DNA from: an uncultured Pelagibacteraceae bacterium
Lineage (GTDB): Bacteria > Pseudomonadota > Alphaproteobacteria > Pelagibacterales > Pelagibacteraceae
DNA length: 64,000 nucleotides
Direction of reading: 5' to 3'
Assembly: GCA_902610675.1 (NCBI GenBank)
Contig: CACLWP010000003.1
Location: forward strand, 17,243 to 81,242
Under the pieces are notes generated by a model, which saw nothing but the letters and a program-made list of their open reading frames with translations, did no database searches and had not been told where the DNA came from. The translations under genes and the position numbers were made by a program. Positions 33,507-43,143 of the stretch are shown here, one piece after another. The stretch's first letter is position 1. Each line of letters begins with the position of its first letter.

Positions 33507-33860
33507 TTAGTGGTTGGGATTATCATTGTCTACCACGAGACATATCTCAGATTTTGTCAAAAATCGTCTACCTGTGCCATTATCTAGGGAGAACATTCCG
33601 CCAATACCCTTTACGGCATCTATTGTAAGATCTGTGTGTTTCCACTTTTCATATTGATCACCATTCATATAAAACGGAACTCCACCAATTTCTCCCAACT
33701 TTATATCGTTATCACCTAAAGGAAATTCTCCTTCTTGAAAACACATGGGTGCACTTCCATCGCAACAACCTCCTGATTGGTGAAACATTAACTTTTCACC
33801 ATACTTCTCTTTTAATTCTGATAGTAAGTTTAACGCTGAGTGAGTCGCGGATACTTTCAT
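33507..33860 (-). CDS. DUF779 family protein
   Basis: The protein matches DUF779: MFHQSGGCCDGSAPMCF with a cluster of three Cys, then GEIGGVPFYMNGDQYEKWKHTDLTIDAVKGIGGMFSLD. I chose the ATG at 33860 (117 residues, KVSATHSA start, as in relatives). An in-frame ATG 18 bases upstream lies inside a stable hairpin. DUF779 genes commonly accompany acetaldehyde/chloroacetaldehyde-type dehydrogenases, as here, and may be metal-binding partners. It lies directly downstream of the aldehyde dehydrogenase on the same strand. Confidence 0.83.
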   Translation of the reverse strand: MKVSATHSALNLLSELKEKYGEKLMFHQSGGCCDGSAPMCFQEGEFPLGDNDIKLGEIGGVPFYMNGDQYEKWKHTDLTIDAVKGIGGMFSLDNGTGRRFLTKSEICLVVDNDNPNH

Positions 33861-33869
33861 ATTTTTTCT

Positions 33870-33898
33870 CTGGCCCATGATGTCGAATCATGGACCAG
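33870..33898. other. Hairpin between aldehyde dehydrogenase and DUF779 genes
   Basis: CTGGCCCATGAT (33870-33881) and ATCATGGACCAG (33887-33898) form a 12-bp stem with one G-U or A-C position and a 5-base GTCGA loop. On the minus-strand transcript it follows the dehydrogenase stop and ends about 10 bases before the chosen DUF779 start, with no U run. It would hide the alternative upstream ATG and may set the relative expression of the two genes. Confidence 0.55.
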
Positions 33899-33912
33899 TA
33901 TATATTATTTGT

Positions 33913-35457
33913 TTAAAAGAAGCCTAATTTCTTTTCAGCATAAGAAACGTGTAAGTTCTTATTCTGTCTGTAATGATTAAGCATCATTTTATGAGTTTCT
34001 CTTCCAACTCCTGATTGTTTATAACCACCAAATGGCGAGTGTGCTGGATAAGCATGATAACAATTTGTCCATACTATTCCTGCTTGTATCGCTCTACCCA
34101 TTCTGTGAGCTATATTACCATTTCTAGTCCATACAGCAGCTCCCAAACCATAAAGAGTATCATTAGCAATTTTTAATGCCTCTGCTTCATCTTTAAATTT
34201 GATCACTGATACAACTGGTCCAAAAATCTCTTCTTGAGAGATTCTCATCTTGTTGTTAGCTTCAAAAATAGTAGGTTGAATGTAGTTACCTTTTTCTAGG
34301 CCACTATTCAATTTAGCTTCACTTCCACCAGTTAGAACATTTGCACCCTCTTTCTTACCAATATCTAAGAAAGATTTAATTTTCTCCATCTGTTCTACTG
34401 AGGCTTGAGCTCCAATCATAGTTTCCATTTTTAAAGGATTGTCTTGTACAACAGCTTTTGTTCTTGCAATAGCTCTTTCCATGAATTTATCATAGATAGA
34501 CTCTTGAACTAACGCTCTACTTGGACAAGTACAAACCTCACCTTGGTTTAGATTAAACATTACAAAACCTTCTATACACTTATCAAAGAAGTCATCATCT
34601 TTTTCCATGATATCTTCAAAGAAAATGTTAGGAGATTTTCCACCTAATTCCAATGTAATTGGAATTATGTTTTGTGCAGCATACTGCATGATTAATCTTC
34701 CAGTAGTTGTTTCACCAGTGAATGCAACCTTAGCAACCCTTTTAGAAGATGCTAGAGGCTTACCTGCTTCTAATCCAAAACCACTCACAATATTGACAAC
34801 CCCTGGAGGTAATAAATCTCCAATAAGTTCCATCATTACCATGATTGATGCTGGTGTTTGCTCAGCTGGTTTTAAAACTGAACAATTTCCAGCAGCTAGT
34901 GCTGGTGCTAATTTCCATGTAGCCATCAATAATGGGAAATTCCATGGAACTATTTGACCAACTACTCCTAGTGGTTCATGAAAGTTGTATGAGTATTGAT
35001 TATTAGCTATTTCAGCAATAGATCCCTCTTCTGCTCTAATAACTCCAGCAAAATATCTCCAATGATCAACGACCAGTGGTAAATCTGCTGCCATACATTC
35101 TCTGATAGGTTTTCCATTATCTAAACATTCAGCAACTGCTAATAAGTTTAGATTTTTTTCTAAAACATCAGCGATCTTGTACAAGAGATTTGATCTTGTA
35201 GTGATGTCAGTTTTTCCCCACTCAACGAAAGCTGCGTGAGCTGCATCTAATGCTGCCTCAACGTCTTCTTCATTTGATCGTGCTACTGAACAGATTTTCT
35301 CATTAGAAATCGGGCTAACATTATCAAAATATTTACCAGATTTAGGCTCTACAAATTTTCCGTTAATGTAGTTTCCATACTTAGCTTTAAACGGAAATTT
35401 CACCTTTAAATGAGAAGTATCTAATACAGATGACACTTTCATTGCTTCTGCACTCAT
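33913..35457 (-). CDS. NAD-dependent aldehyde dehydrogenase (ExaC/acetaldehyde type)
   Basis: From its internal ATG this is a 514-residue [36 protein letters not shown], the catalytic Glu in LELGGKSPN, the catalytic Cys in [12 protein letters not shown], and [10 protein letters not shown]. The closest general type is the acetaldehyde/medium-chain aldehyde dehydrogenase that travels with DUF779. I placed the start at 35457 because the minus strand reads AAAGAGGAG about 8 bases ahead of this ATG and the protein then has normal length. The frame continues open upstream for 64 further codons of a lysine-rich segment, described separately. Confidence 0.88.
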   Translation of the reverse strand: MSAEAMKVSSVLDTSHLKVKFPFKAKYGNYINGKFVEPKSGKYFDNVSPISNEKICSVARSNEEDVEAALDAAHAAFVEWGKTDITTRSNLLYKIADVLEKNLNLLAVAECLDNGKPIRECMAADLPLVVDHWRYFAGVIRAEEGSIAEIANNQYSYNFHEPLGVVGQIVPWNFPLLMATWKLAPALAAGNCSVLKPAEQTPASIMVMMELIGDLLPPGVVNIVSGFGLEAGKPLASSKRVAKVAFTGETTTGRLIMQYAAQNIIPITLELGGKSPNIFFEDIMEKDDDFFDKCIEGFVMFNLNQGEVCTCPSRALVQESIYDKFMERAIARTKAVVQDNPLKMETMIGAQASVEQMEKIKSFLDIGKKEGANVLTGGSEAKLNSGLEKGNYIQPTIFEANNKMRISQEEIFGPVVSVIKFKDEAEALKIANDTLYGLGAAVWTRNGNIAHRMGRAIQAGIVWTNCYHAYPAHSPFGGYKQSGVGRETHKMMLNHYRQNKNLHVSYAEKKLGFF

Positions 35458-35649
35458 TTTTTTTCTCCTCTTTTTTTTGTTAGTTAACTTTATGTTATTG
35501 TTTTTTCTAGATTTACTTAAACGTTTCTTGGTCGCAGACGTTTTGCGTCTAACTTTACCTTTTGTTTTTAGTTTTTTTCTAGATGTTTTGACCAACATAA
35601 TTTTTTTTTTGGTCTTTTTTTTTGCTATTTTTTTTCTTTTAATAGCCAT
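35458..35649 (-). CDS. In-frame Lys/Arg-rich N-terminal extension or upstream peptide of the aldehyde dehydrogenase
   Basis: From an ATG at 35649 the aldehyde dehydrogenase frame is open for 64 codons with no stop before the normal start. The segment is extraordinarily basic (start [15 protein letters not shown]; later [19 protein letters not shown]) and resembles a histone H1-like or nucleic-acid-binding tail rather than a targeting peptide. It includes codons such as CGC, ACG and GCG, so it is not just an A-rich run. No ribosome binding site is evident before its ATG. It may give a longer isoform, or be vestigial. Confidence 0.45.
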
Positions 35650-35786
35650 TAGTTATTAAACTAGCAATCTTGATCAGTGTCTATTTCTTATAATTTAAAT
35701 TTCTACTCAGGATTGTACAACTACTATATATTGTGTCTATAAATCAGGTGATTAATATTTTTTTTTATGCAATTAGAGATTTCTAA

Positions 35787-36686
35787 ATGGATATAAATTT
35801 TTTTAAACAAACAAGAATTTTAGATGGTGGAATGGGTCAAGAACTCTTATCAAGAGGAATGGAACCTAAAGGAAGTTTGTGGAGCGCAAGTGCCTTATTA
35901 AATGAGAATTATCATGATCTTTTGTTAAACGCCCATTTAGATTATATAAAAGCAGGCGCAGAGGTCATTGTTACAAATACATTTGCAACTAGAAGAGTTC
36001 GATTAAAAGAAAATAACATAGATAATAAGTTTGAATATTTAAATAAAAAAGCAGGAGAAATTGCAAAAAGAACAAAGGATTATTTTCCTAAAGTTTTAGT
36101 CGCTGGAGGATTGCCCCCTCAAAATTCAACTTATAAAGCTGACGATAGATCTGAGGGTGAGATAAAAACAGACTTTTTTAATCAGGCAAAAATATTAAAT
36201 CCTTATGTAGATTTTTTTTATTTTGATGTTTTAAGTAGTTTAAAAGAAATAAAAATTGCGATTAATAGTATAGAAGAGTTCAATAAACCTTATTTGATAG
36301 GAGCACATATTTCTGAGGGCACCAAAATGCCAAGTGGAGAGCTAATTTCAGAATTGAAAAATATTTTTAAAAAAGAGAGAACACTTGGTGTGATTCTTTC
36401 ATGTATTTCTCCAGAAAATTATGATTTAAATTTTAAAGAAATTAAAAATTTAGGTATTCCATTTGGTTTTAAGTTAAATGGATATTTAAAAACTGCACCA
36501 TTAAATATTAACGATAAAAAAAATGATTACTTACAACCTAATAAGTTTTTAGGTAAAAGAGATGATTTATCCCCAGAAAAAATGTTTGAGTTTGTGAAAA
36601 AATTTAAGAATGAGGGTGCTACTATTTTAGGTGGATGCTGCGAAACAAGTCCAAAACATATCAAAGCTTTCGCATCGCTTAAGTAA
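35787..36686 (+). CDS. Homocysteine S-methyltransferase family protein
   Basis: A 299-residue TIM-barrel methyltransferase (MmuM/BHMT type). RILDGGMGQELLSRG starts the barrel, VTNTFATRR follows, and the zinc cysteines are in ILSCISP (near 210) and the terminal GGCCETSP pair (near 287). It would transfer a methyl group from S-methylmethionine, SAM or a betaine/sulfonium donor to homocysteine to make methionine; the donor cannot be read. SAR11-type cells are known to place such genes under SAM riboswitches, but I could not recognise one in the 137-bp leader. It is convergent with the EamA gene. Confidence 0.85.
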   Translation: MDINFFKQTRILDGGMGQELLSRGMEPKGSLWSASALLNENYHDLLLNAHLDYIKAGAEVIVTNTFATRRVRLKENNIDNKFEYLNKKAGEIAKRTKDYFPKVLVAGGLPPQNSTYKADDRSEGEIKTDFFNQAKILNPYVDFFYFDVLSSLKEIKIAINSIEEFNKPYLIGAHISEGTKMPSGELISELKNIFKKERTLGVILSCISPENYDLNFKEIKNLGIPFGFKLNGYLKTAPLNINDKKNDYLQPNKFLGKRDDLSPEKMFEFVKKFKNEGATILGGCCETSPKHIKAFASLK

Positions 36687-37566
36687 TTTTTTTATAATCT
36701 GCTTTTCTTACAAAATAAATACCAATCGAAACAGCAATTAAAGAAACTAAGACTTTTGTTGTAATTAATTCCTTTAAAAATATATAGCTTAAAATAGTGC
36801 CAAAAATAGGAATTAAATAAGACACTTGTGATTGAAAAATTAAGCCATTCTTTACTAAAATTCTAAATCTTAAAAGCCAAGCTATTCCGGTTGAAACAAG
36901 TCCTAAATAAACAACTGAAATAGTTGAATCTAATCTTGGTGATAAATTCCAGGGTTGTTCTATAAAACTGACAAGTGGTATCAAAATAATCGTTGCCCAA
37001 ATTAATATAGAGCCAGTTACGTTTTCATTCTTCTTTTTACTTATTTTTAAAGTTAAAACACCACCAATTACATAACAGGTAGAACCTAATAGTATTAATA
37101 AAGCAGATATAAAGTTATTCTCATCAATCAATAAATTATCTGAAAATAGATAAAGGATACCAGAAAAACCGATCAAAATTCCAAAGGTTTTAATAAAGTT
37201 GAACTTCTCATTTTTTGTATAAAAATGACCCAATACAGTAGAGCTTAAGGGTGTAGTAGACATTAAAATTGCTGCTAGATTACTTTGAACTGATTTGATT
37301 CCATAAGCGATAAGAAAAAAAGGTGCAACTAGATTTATAAAACCTATTAAGGCAAACCAGTACCAATCTTTTGAAAATGCTTCTATCTTTATATCCTTAC
37401 AGTAACAAAGTATTAAAACGGGTATAGCTCCAAAAAAAACTCTTAAAAAAGCAATTGTTACTGGTCCAAATGAATAAGTTGCAATTTTAATATTAAAAAA
37501 AGCTGAAGCCCAAATTAGTGCTAAAAGAACTAGTAATAAATAATCTAATAATTTTGGCTGTGTCAT
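36679..37566 (-). CDS. DMT-superfamily (EamA) transporter
   Basis: A 295-residue membrane protein with ten helices in two EamA repeats. The first repeat holds ALIWASAFFNIKIA near residue 17 and FLRVFFGAIPVLILC, the second GLVSTGIAWLLRFRILV and the ending SLIAVSIGIYFVRK. Such exporters move metabolites or amino acids; the substrate is unknown. Its start overlaps the YbaK stop by 4 bp, so the pair is co-transcribed. It overlaps the homocysteine methyltransferase 3' end by 8 bp. Confidence 0.87.
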   Translation of the reverse strand: MTQPKLLDYLLLVLLALIWASAFFNIKIATYSFGPVTIAFLRVFFGAIPVLILCYCKDIKIEAFSKDWYWFALIGFINLVAPFFLIAYGIKSVQSNLAAILMSTTPLSSTVLGHFYTKNEKFNFIKTFGILIGFSGILYLFSDNLLIDENNFISALLILLGSTCYVIGGVLTLKISKKKNENVTGSILIWATIILIPLVSFIEQPWNLSPRLDSTISVVYLGLVSTGIAWLLRFRILVKNGLIFQSQVSYLIPIFGTILSYIFLKELITTKVLVSLIAVSIGIYFVRKADYKKIT

Positions 37567-38042
37567 TCTACTAATTCTTTGATTGATCCTTTGGTAATTT
37601 TACTCAAGTCCTCAAAGCTAATTTTAAATATACAGTTAGGATGACCAGCTGCAGCAAATAATTGCTTAAATCTATTTAAAGAAAGATCTATTAAAATATC
37701 AATTTTGTTTGAATGACCAATTGGTGATACACCCCCTATAGTAAAACCTGTAACATTTTTAACATCATCAGCTGAAGCCATGGATACATCTTTCATATTC
37801 AAAATTTTTTTAATCTTATTAAGTGAGGCTTTTTTATCTCCAGCTACAAGACATAAAGTAAAGTTTTTCTCAGTTTTAAAAAGTAAACTTTTGACAATTG
37901 CACCAACTTCACAATTTAAAGATTTAGCAGCTTCAAGAGCAGTCCTTGCTGAACTCTTTAAAACAATTACCTCAGAATTTGTGTCAAATTCACTCAATAT
38001 TTTCTGAACTCTTTGTACTGGTTCTTTGTCCATTAATGTCAT
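37563..38042 (-). CDS. YbaK/EbsC family (aminoacyl-tRNA deacylase-like) protein
   Basis: A 159-residue protein of the YbaK/ProX fold: VGAIVKSLLFK with the conserved catalytic Lys, VAGDKKASLNKIKKIL, TGFTIGGVSPIGH with the GxxxP loop, and FAAAGHPNCIFKIS. Family members hydrolyse mischarged Cys- or Ala-tRNA(Pro). The start may be the ATG at 38033 (MDKEP) instead of 38042; no ribosome binding site decides. It is coupled by a 4-bp overlap to the EamA gene and divergent from glnA. Confidence 0.83.
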   Translation of the reverse strand: MTLMDKEPVQRVQKILSEFDTNSEVIVLKSSARTALEAAKSLNCEVGAIVKSLLFKTEKNFTLCLVAGDKKASLNKIKKILNMKDVSMASADDVKNVTGFTIGGVSPIGHSNKIDILIDLSLNRFKQLFAAAGHPNCIFKISFEDLSKITKGSIKELVE

Positions 38043-38183
38043 TATTCAACTTATGAGTGTTAGTTTTTTTTTAAGTTTAATTGTAAACTCATGTGAATAC
38101 TGCATAGGTGATATAAAGTAAAAGAACATTATTTAACAGTCTTTATTTGATATCACAAGGTCCAGTATTATAAAGGAGACAAC
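38043..38183 (+). promoter_or_regulatory. glnA leader/promoter region with an interrupted inverted repeat
   Basis: The 141-bp gap upstream of glnA contains GTGATAT-AAAG (38108-38118) that can pair with CTTT-ATTTG-ATATCAC (38141-38156) as an 11-bp stem with a one-sided bulge and a 22-base loop. AAAGGAG precedes the glnA ATG. I could not match the leader to a named glutamine or SAM riboswitch. Confidence 0.35.
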
Positions 38184-39590
38184 ATGAGTTCAAACGATGT
38201 ATTAAAAACTATCAAAGATAAAGACATTGAATACGTAGACTTAAGATTTACTGATCCTAGAGGTAAATTACAACATGTAACCATGGATGCAAAGATGGTC
38301 GATGATGAAATGTTAAACGAAGGAATTTTTTTTGATGGATCATCAATTGCAGGTTGGAAAGCAATTAACGAGTCTGACATGATCCTTAAACCAGATACAT
38401 CAAGAGCAATCGTAGATCCATTTACATCTCATAATACATTGAACCTATTTTGTGATATTTTAGATGCAATAAAAAAAGATCCTTATGAGAGAGATCCAAG
38501 AGGTACAGCAAAAAAAGCTGAGGCTTACTTAAAAAGTTCAGGTATTGGAGATAAAGCATTTTTTGGTCCTGAGGCAGAATTTTTTGTATTCGATGATGTA
38601 AGATTTAAAAATGATATGAATGAAACTGGATTTAAAATAGATAGTAAGGAAGGTCCTTACAATACCGGTAAAGAATATGAAAATGGAAATTTAGGTCATA
38701 GACCAGGGATTAAAGGTGGTTATTTTCCTGTTCCACCGGTTGATAGTGAACAAGACATGAGAAGCGAATATTTAAAAGCCATGAAAGAAATGGGTATTAA
38801 GGTAGAGAAACACCACCATGAGGTTGCACCAAGTCAACACGAGCTTGGAATGTACTTTGGAACTCTTGTAGATCAAGCTGATAACTTGCAACTTTATAAA
38901 TATGCTGTTCACATGGTTTCTAACTCATTTGGTAAAACGGCTACATTTATGCCAAAGCCTGTTAAGGGTGATAATGGTTCAGGTATGCACGTTCACCAGT
39001 CAATTTGGAAAGGTGATACTGCATTATTTTCTGGTGACAAATATGCAGGATTGTCTGATACAGCTTTAAACTACATAGGTGGAATTTTAAAACATGCGAA
39101 AGCAATTAACGCTTTTTCAAATGCTACAACGAATAGTTACAAAAGACTAATCCCAGGATTTGAAGCTCCAGTTTTATTAGCTTATTCAGCAAGAAACAGA
39201 TCGGCATCTTGTAGAATTCCCATTACTTTGAGCAAAAAGGCCGCTAGATGTGAAATTAGATTTGGTGATGCAGCTGGAAACCCTTATTTAACTTTTGCTG
39301 CAATGTTAATGGCTGGCTTAGATGGGATTAAAAATAAAATTGATCCAGGTAAATCATTTGATAAAGACCTTTATGCATTGTCTGAGGACGAAGTTAAAAA
39401 AATCCCTACTGTTTGTGGATCTTTAAGAGAAGCAATGGAAAGTCTTGATAAAGATAGAGATTTCCTAAAACAAGGTAATGTATTTACTGATGATCAAATT
39501 GATGCTTACATCGCATTAAAATATGAGGAAATTCATAATTTCGAACATACTCCACATCCAATTGAATTTGAAATGTATTATAGCTGTTAA
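38184..39590 (+). CDS. glnA: Glutamine synthetase, type I
   Basis: A 468-residue GSI with the N-terminal [15 protein letters not shown] domain, the GSSIAGW turn, the catalytic [11 protein letters not shown] near 130, [10 protein letters not shown] near 265, [15 protein letters not shown] near 340, and DLYALSEDE with the Tyr that is adenylylated in GSI-beta enzymes. It makes glutamine from glutamate and ammonia. The length and the adenylylation site suggest GlnE control. A strong AAAGGAG ribosome binding site precedes the ATG. It shares TTAA with the convergent sufA-like gene. Confidence 0.96.
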   Translation: MSSNDVLKTIKDKDIEYVDLRFTDPRGKLQHVTMDAKMVDDEMLNEGIFFDGSSIAGWKAINESDMILKPDTSRAIVDPFTSHNTLNLFCDILDAIKKDPYERDPRGTAKKAEAYLKSSGIGDKAFFGPEAEFFVFDDVRFKNDMNETGFKIDSKEGPYNTGKEYENGNLGHRPGIKGGYFPVPPVDSEQDMRSEYLKAMKEMGIKVEKHHHEVAPSQHELGMYFGTLVDQADNLQLYKYAVHMVSNSFGKTATFMPKPVKGDNGSGMHVHQSIWKGDTALFSGDKYAGLSDTALNYIGGILKHAKAINAFSNATTNSYKRLIPGFEAPVLLAYSARNRSASCRIPITLSKKAARCEIRFGDAAGNPYLTFAAMLMAGLDGIKNKIDPGKSFDKDLYALSEDEVKKIPTVCGSLREAMESLDKDRDFLKQGNVFTDDQIDAYIALKYEEIHNFEHTPHPIEFEMYYSC

Positions 39591-39919
39591 ACCTTAAAGG
39601 ATTCTCCGCAGCCACACCTTTCAGTCTCGTTAGGATTGTTAAAAACAAATGTAGAGGAAAAATCCTCTTTTTTATAATCCATTTCTGTGCCTAAAAGATA
39701 CATAACTGCAGCTGCATCAATGTAGACCTTTACTCCTTTGTCTTCAATCAACTCGTCAGTAGGATTGACCTCTTTTGAATATTCCATCACGTATGACATG
39801 CCTGCACAGCCGCCTGATTTTACGGAAACTCTCACACCAACAGCATTTTTTTCAGCATTAGTCATGATTTCTTTTATTCTTGAAGCGGCATTGTCACTTA
39901 ATTTAATTATTTGACCCAT
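39587..39919 (-). CDS. sufA: A-type iron-sulfur carrier (SufA/ErpA-like)
   Basis: A 110-residue A-type carrier with the three cluster cysteines in SGGCAGMSY (near residue 38) and the C-terminal RCGCGESF pair. It transfers Fe-S clusters from the SufBCD scaffold to targets. It is the last gene of the suf operon, adjoining the DUF59 gene with a one-base overlap. SufA, ErpA and IscA cannot be separated by sequence alone; the name is given from the operon. Confidence 0.88.
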   Translation of the reverse strand: MGQIIKLSDNAASRIKEIMTNAEKNAVGVRVSVKSGGCAGMSYVMEYSKEVNPTDELIEDKGVKVYIDAAAVMYLLGTEMDYKKEDFSSTFVFNNPNETERCGCGESFKV

Positions 39920-40215
39920 TATAAATTTAACTCCAATTTAGCAGCATCTGACATCATATCTTTAGTCCATGGTGGATCCCAAACTAGTTGGAGATCTACA
40001 TCATCTATTCCCTCTACTTGCATTGCGCCTTCTTTTACCTCTTTAGGTAAACTTTCAGCTACTGGACAATTTGGGGTTGTTAGTGTCATCTTAATTTCAG
40101 CCTTACTACCATCTACTTTAATATCATAAATTAATCCAAGTTCATATATATTCACTGGTAATTCTGGATCGTAGATTTTTCTGATTTCTTCAATTATTCT
40201 ATTTTTAACATCCAT
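39919..40215 (-). CDS. sufT: SufT/DUF59 iron-sulfur assembly protein
   Basis: A 98-residue DUF59 (MIP18-like) protein with DPELPVNIYELGLIYD near residue 16, the conserved Cys in TTPNCPVAESLP, and VWDPPWTKDMMSD near the end. It helps maturation of Fe-S proteins and usually ends suf operons. It lies between the sufU and sufA genes with 2-bp and one-base spacing, so they are translated together. Confidence 0.9.
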   Translation of the reverse strand: MDVKNRIIEEIRKIYDPELPVNIYELGLIYDIKVDGSKAEIKMTLTTPNCPVAESLPKEVKEGAMQVEGIDDVDLQLVWDPPWTKDMMSDAAKLELNL

Positions 40216-40217
40216 AA

Positions 40218-40682
40218 TTAATTTTCTGTGCTGATTTCTTTTCCATCATTTTCCATCGCCGACACTAAAGTGTGCCATGATAAGGTAGCACATTTAACTC
40301 GCATAGGATATTGTTTCACGCCTGATAAACACATCAATTTTGTTTTATCATCTTCTTTTAAAATCTTATTTTTAAGTTCAGGATTTTCTTTAATCATTCC
40401 TAAAAAATCTTCAATTATTTCTTTAGCCTCATTATCGCTTTTTCCTTTAATTAAATCTGTCATTATAGAAGCGGATGCCATTGATATTGCACATCCACTT
40501 CCTTCGAAAGAAATATCCTCTACTTTTCTTTGTTCATTTAATTTTAAATACACATGTACATTATCTCCACATAATGGATTATTTCCTTTTGCATCTTTGT
40601 TAAAATTTTCTGTTTTTCCTAAATTTCTAGGATTTTTTCCATGCTCTAAAATTAATTCTTGATATAATTCTTTTAAGTTCAT
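40218..40682 (-). CDS. sufU: SufU-type scaffold/zinc-dependent sulfur-transfer protein
   Basis: A 154-residue NifU-N-like protein. It has LYQELILEHGKNPRN at the start, Cys in NPLCGDNVHV, Cys in GSGCAISMAS, and the third Cys in VKCATLSWH. SufU proteins bind zinc through these cysteines and accept sulfur from SufS. It overlaps the sufS stop by 4 bp. The pairing of SufS with SufU rather than SufE is notable for a proteobacterium but common in SAR11-like genomes as far as I know. Confidence 0.9.
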   Translation of the reverse strand: MNLKELYQELILEHGKNPRNLGKTENFNKDAKGNNPLCGDNVHVYLKLNEQRKVEDISFEGSGCAISMASASIMTDLIKGKSDNEAKEIIEDFLGMIKENPELKNKILKEDDKTKLMCLSGVKQYPMRVKCATLSWHTLVSAMENDGKEISTEN

Positions 40683-41899
40683 TTTAAGTCAAAAATTTTT
40701 TTACAATTATTAATACCTTCATTTAATTTGTCTAAATCATCTTTAGTATTATAAACTCCCAATGATGCCCGCGCACTTGCGGGTATACCTAATTTGTCAT
40801 GAAGTATTTGACAGCAATGATGACCCGCTCTTATAGCAACTCCAGTTTCATCCAGGATTGTTGCAATGTCATGTGGATGAACTCCTTCTACAGTAAAAGA
40901 CAAAACTCCACCACGCTCTTTTGGATTTCCAATTAGTTTCACAGAATTATTTTTTTTTAAAATTTCTTGGCCGTATTCAATTAATTCTTTTTCATGTTTA
41001 ATTATATTTTCAATTCCTATGCTTTCTAAAAATTTTATTGATTGATCAAAAGCTATGACTTGAGCTGTAGCCATTGTTCCAGCTTCATACTTATTTGGAA
41101 GTTCTCCATAAGAGATTCTATCTTTTTTAACTTCATTTATCATTCCTCCACCTCCTTGGTAAGGTGGTAGTTGCTCTAGCCATTTCTTTTTTCCATACAA
41201 AACTCCAAGACCTGTTGGACCGTACATCTTGTGACACGATATTGCATAAAAATCACAATCTAGATCCTGCATATCCAATTTTAAATGTGGGCCTCCTTGG
41301 CAACCATCTACTACAACAACAATTCCTTTTGAGTGTGCTAATTGGGTTATCTCTTTTATTGGTAAAACTGCACCAGTAACATTAGACAAATGTGTTATAG
41401 CTATTACTTTAGTTTTATCTGTAATTTCTTTCTCTATATTTTCAATTGGAATGTCTCCATCTTCATTTATCTCTGCAAACTTTATTTTAATATTTTTAGA
41501 TTTTCTTAAAAAATGCCACGGAACATAATTTGAATGATGCTCTAGCTCTGTAATTAAAATTTCATCATTTGGTTCCAAGATTGCTTGACCTAAAGTATTA
41601 GCGACCAAATTTAAAGCCTCTGTAGCACCTTTAGTGAATACAATTTCATTTTTATCTTTTGCATTTATATATTTTTGTACAGAAGTCCTAGTATTTTCAT
41701 ACAAATTAGTAGCTGCAACGGCCAAATAATGAATACTTCTACCTACATTTGAAAATTGTTTGGAATAAAAATCATTTATTCTATCAAGAACTACTTTAGG
41801 TTTTTGAGAGGAGTTAGCGCTATCTAAATAAACTAAATCATTGTTTTGAATTTTTTCATCAAAAATTGGAAATTCTTTTCTAATGTTATCTATATTCAT
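40679..41899 (-). CDS. sufS: Cysteine desulfurase SufS
   Basis: A 406-residue group II cysteine desulfurase with the PLP-binding Lys224 in AISCHKMYGPTG, the phosphate-site TKGATEALN near 89, and the persulfide Cys in RAGHHCCQ near 363. It provides sulfur from cysteine to SufU and SufBCD. It overlaps the sufD stop and the sufU start by 4 bp each. The doubled Cys at the active site (HHCC, usually HHCA) is a small oddity. Confidence 0.94.
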   Translation of the reverse strand: MNIDNIRKEFPIFDEKIQNNDLVYLDSANSSQKPKVVLDRINDFYSKQFSNVGRSIHYLAVAATNLYENTRTSVQKYINAKDKNEIVFTKGATEALNLVANTLGQAILEPNDEILITELEHHSNYVPWHFLRKSKNIKIKFAEINEDGDIPIENIEKEITDKTKVIAITHLSNVTGAVLPIKEITQLAHSKGIVVVVDGCQGGPHLKLDMQDLDCDFYAISCHKMYGPTGLGVLYGKKKWLEQLPPYQGGGGMINEVKKDRISYGELPNKYEAGTMATAQVIAFDQSIKFLESIGIENIIKHEKELIEYGQEILKKNNSVKLIGNPKERGGVLSFTVEGVHPHDIATILDETGVAIRAGHHCCQILHDKLGIPASARASLGVYNTKDDLDKLNEGINNCKKIFDLK

Positions 41900-43143
41900 T
41901 CTTTAACCCCAATAATATTTTTAATTAAGTTCCTTATCTCAGAGTCAGTGATTTTTTCGATAACATTTAGTAAAAACCCATTTATCAAAAGTTCTTTTGA
42001 TTGTTGGTAACTTAAACCACGAGACATTAAATAAAAGATTGAGTCTTCATTTAAACTTCCTGATGCTGATCCGTGAGAGCATTTTACATCGTCAGCATAA
42101 ATTTCTAATTCTGGTTTTGCATTAAACTCTGATGTTTCATCTAGCAATATTGCTTTGCTTAATTGATACCCATCAGTTTTTTGAGCTTTTGAACTTACAA
42201 ATATTCTTCCTTGATATACAGACTTTGAATTTTTTCCTAGAACACTTTTAATAAGTTGATAACTTTTTGTGTTCTCTACTAAATGGTTGATTGTAGTTCT
42301 AATTTCGTGTTGTTGATTTTCTTTCAAGGAGAAAATACCATTAATAAATGCAGAGGAATACTCACCATTTAAATTACAATTAATTTCATTTTTTATATAA
42401 TCTGAACCAGCGGATAATATAAATGTTTCTGAAACACTGTTATTGTTCTGTTCAATATTGTTAAAAGAGTATTTTAAATTATTATTTCTAAATTTATCAA
42501 TTTTATAGTTTTTGAGGATCGAGTTACTTTCTAAATTGAAATTATAAAAAATATTAATAAAGTTTTTCGCTGTGTTATTGGAAAAATAATCAATAAGTTT
42601 TAGACAACTATTTTCACCTAATTCAAAATCTAATCTCAAATTGATATTGGTTGACTTTATTTTATCATCTGTTGAGTGATAAATAATTAGAGGTTTCTTT
42701 AGAGAATAATTTTTTTTGATTAAAATTTTAAATATTTTATCAGTAAATGCACTATTTAAATCAATTAATGAATTTTCACAATCAAAAGATATATCTTTTT
42801 TAGTTTCATCAATTATTTCAATTTTATTTTGGTCTTCTAAATTAAAATCAATTTTTTCAATTCTTCCATTTATAAAAATAATCTTATTATGCTCCAAACC
42901 ATCAACAAAAATAGATGGATCAATTTTGTTAGATTGAGAATAATCATTGAAAAAACTTAAGTCGCTAATATTCTTTTTGATGATCTGACTAATATCTAAA
43001 AACTTCCAGTCTTCTTGCTTTCTATTTGGAAAACCCTTTTTTTTAAAATTATCTAAAAAAATTTTTTTAAACCGAATCTCCTCATTAGAAAGATTTGAAG
43101 TTTTTACTATTTTATCAAAATCTGACTGTAGTTGTTCACTCAT
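41896..43143 (-). CDS. sufD: SufD, Fe-S cluster assembly scaffold subunit
   Basis: A 415-residue SufD. The N-terminal helices (FKKKGFPNRKQEDWKFLDI) are followed by a long beta-helix and the C-terminal core with VYQGRIFVSSKAQKTDGYQLSKAILLD, KPELEIYADDVKCSHGSASGSL and the conserved His in CSHG. It pairs with SufB on the SufC ATPase dimer. It directly abuts sufC (no gap) and overlaps sufS by 4 bp. The central region is unusually rich in Asn, Lys and Ile, consistent with the AT-rich genome. Confidence 0.93.
   Translation of the reverse strand: MSEQLQSDFDKIVKTSNLSNEEIRFKKIFLDNFKKKGFPNRKQEDWKFLDISQIIKKNISDLSFFNDYSQSNKIDPSIFVDGLEHNKIIFINGRIEKIDFNLEDQNKIEIIDETKKDISFDCENSLIDLNSAFTDKIFKILIKKNYSLKKPLIIYHSTDDKIKSTNINLRLDFELGENSCLKLIDYFSNNTAKNFINIFYNFNLESNSILKNYKIDKFRNNNLKYSFNNIEQNNNSVSETFILSAGSDYIKNEINCNLNGEYSSAFINGIFSLKENQQHEIRTTINHLVENTKSYQLIKSVLGKNSKSVYQGRIFVSSKAQKTDGYQLSKAILLDETSEFNAKPELEIYADDVKCSHGSASGSLNEDSIFYLMSRGLSYQQSKELLINGFLLNVIEKITDSEIRNLIKNIIGVKE

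Noticed and set aside
35530..35555. Short inverted repeat AGACG...CGTCT within the basic extension as a regulatory element
   Set aside because: It is only 5 bp per arm and lies inside a coding-looking segment; chance is sufficient explanation.
35650..35786. Possible SAM-II/SAM-V riboswitch ahead of the homocysteine methyltransferase gene
   Set aside because: Such elements are expected for this gene in SAR11-type genomes, but I could not lay out the conserved pseudoknot in this 137-bp leader. An Infernal search with the SAM-II and SAM-V models would decide.
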